NCBI GenBank assembly: GCA_020849075.1
Contig: JADLGZ010000190.1
Span: forward strand, 1-5,967
Source: Fimbriimonadaceae bacterium
GTDB lineage: Bacteria > Armatimonadota > Fimbriimonadia > Fimbriimonadales > Fimbriimonadaceae
Direction: 5' to 3'
DNA: 5,967 nt
The notes below the pieces were generated by a model. That model did not search any database, was not told the DNA's origin, and saw only the letters and a list, made by a program, of their open reading frames with translations. Made by a program: the position numbers and the translations under genes. Below, one piece after another: positions 5,948 through 5,967 of this stretch. The stretch's first letter is position 1. Each line of letters opens with the position of its first letter.

Positions 5948-5967
5948 CAGGGTGAAATTGAACTCAA

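Noticed and set aside
1..5967. Mobile elements, CRISPR arrays, tRNA or rRNA genes, toxin-antitoxin or defence genes
   Set aside because: I saw no transposase, terminal repeats, spaced direct repeats or RNA gene folds. The window is almost fully occupied by three intact genes of ordinary families.

Overview
The window holds three complete protein genes. A large secreted protease lies on the + strand (111-2321). A sigma-54 factor gene (3685-2318) and a DNA gyrase B gene (5947-3758) follow on the - strand. Coding density is high: the only gaps are about 110 bases at the left edge, 72 bases between gyrB and rpoN, and 20 bases at the right edge.

Likely host: a bacterium, most probably Armatimonadota of the Fimbriimonas type. 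The clue is the protease C-terminus, a small beta-rich segment with a TxLxGxxxVxF...WLKK pattern leading into two dockerin-like calcium loops and ending in FGSTGD. I recall this tail from many exported Armatimonadota proteins. That is memory, not a search, so the phylum is only moderately sure. The sigma-54 region I is of the glutamine-poor 'DPRLVL' type rather than the proteobacterial 'TPQLQQA' type, which also points away from Proteobacteria.

Layout: 1-110 is a short leader with a possible divergent gene start and a possible promoter. 111-2321 encodes signal peptide, propeptide, kexin-like S8 catalytic domain, P-domain, beta linker and two dockerin-like repeats. Its stop overlaps the rpoN stop tail to tail by four bases, and a possible terminator hairpin lies in the 3' end of rpoN. 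Between gyrB and rpoN is a perfect 10-bp inverted repeat ending one base before the rpoN start codon.

How the genes relate: gyrB and rpoN are co-oriented, 72 bases apart and in the same reading frame, so they are probably co-transcribed, which is an unusual pairing. The protease is functionally separate: an exported enzyme rather than a housekeeping gene. I see no phage, transposon, CRISPR, tRNA or rRNA here, and no evidence of a new defence or mobile system. The most notable points are the rpoN leader hairpin, the gyrB-rpoN linkage, changed residues in GyrB and RpoN, and the protease architecture.
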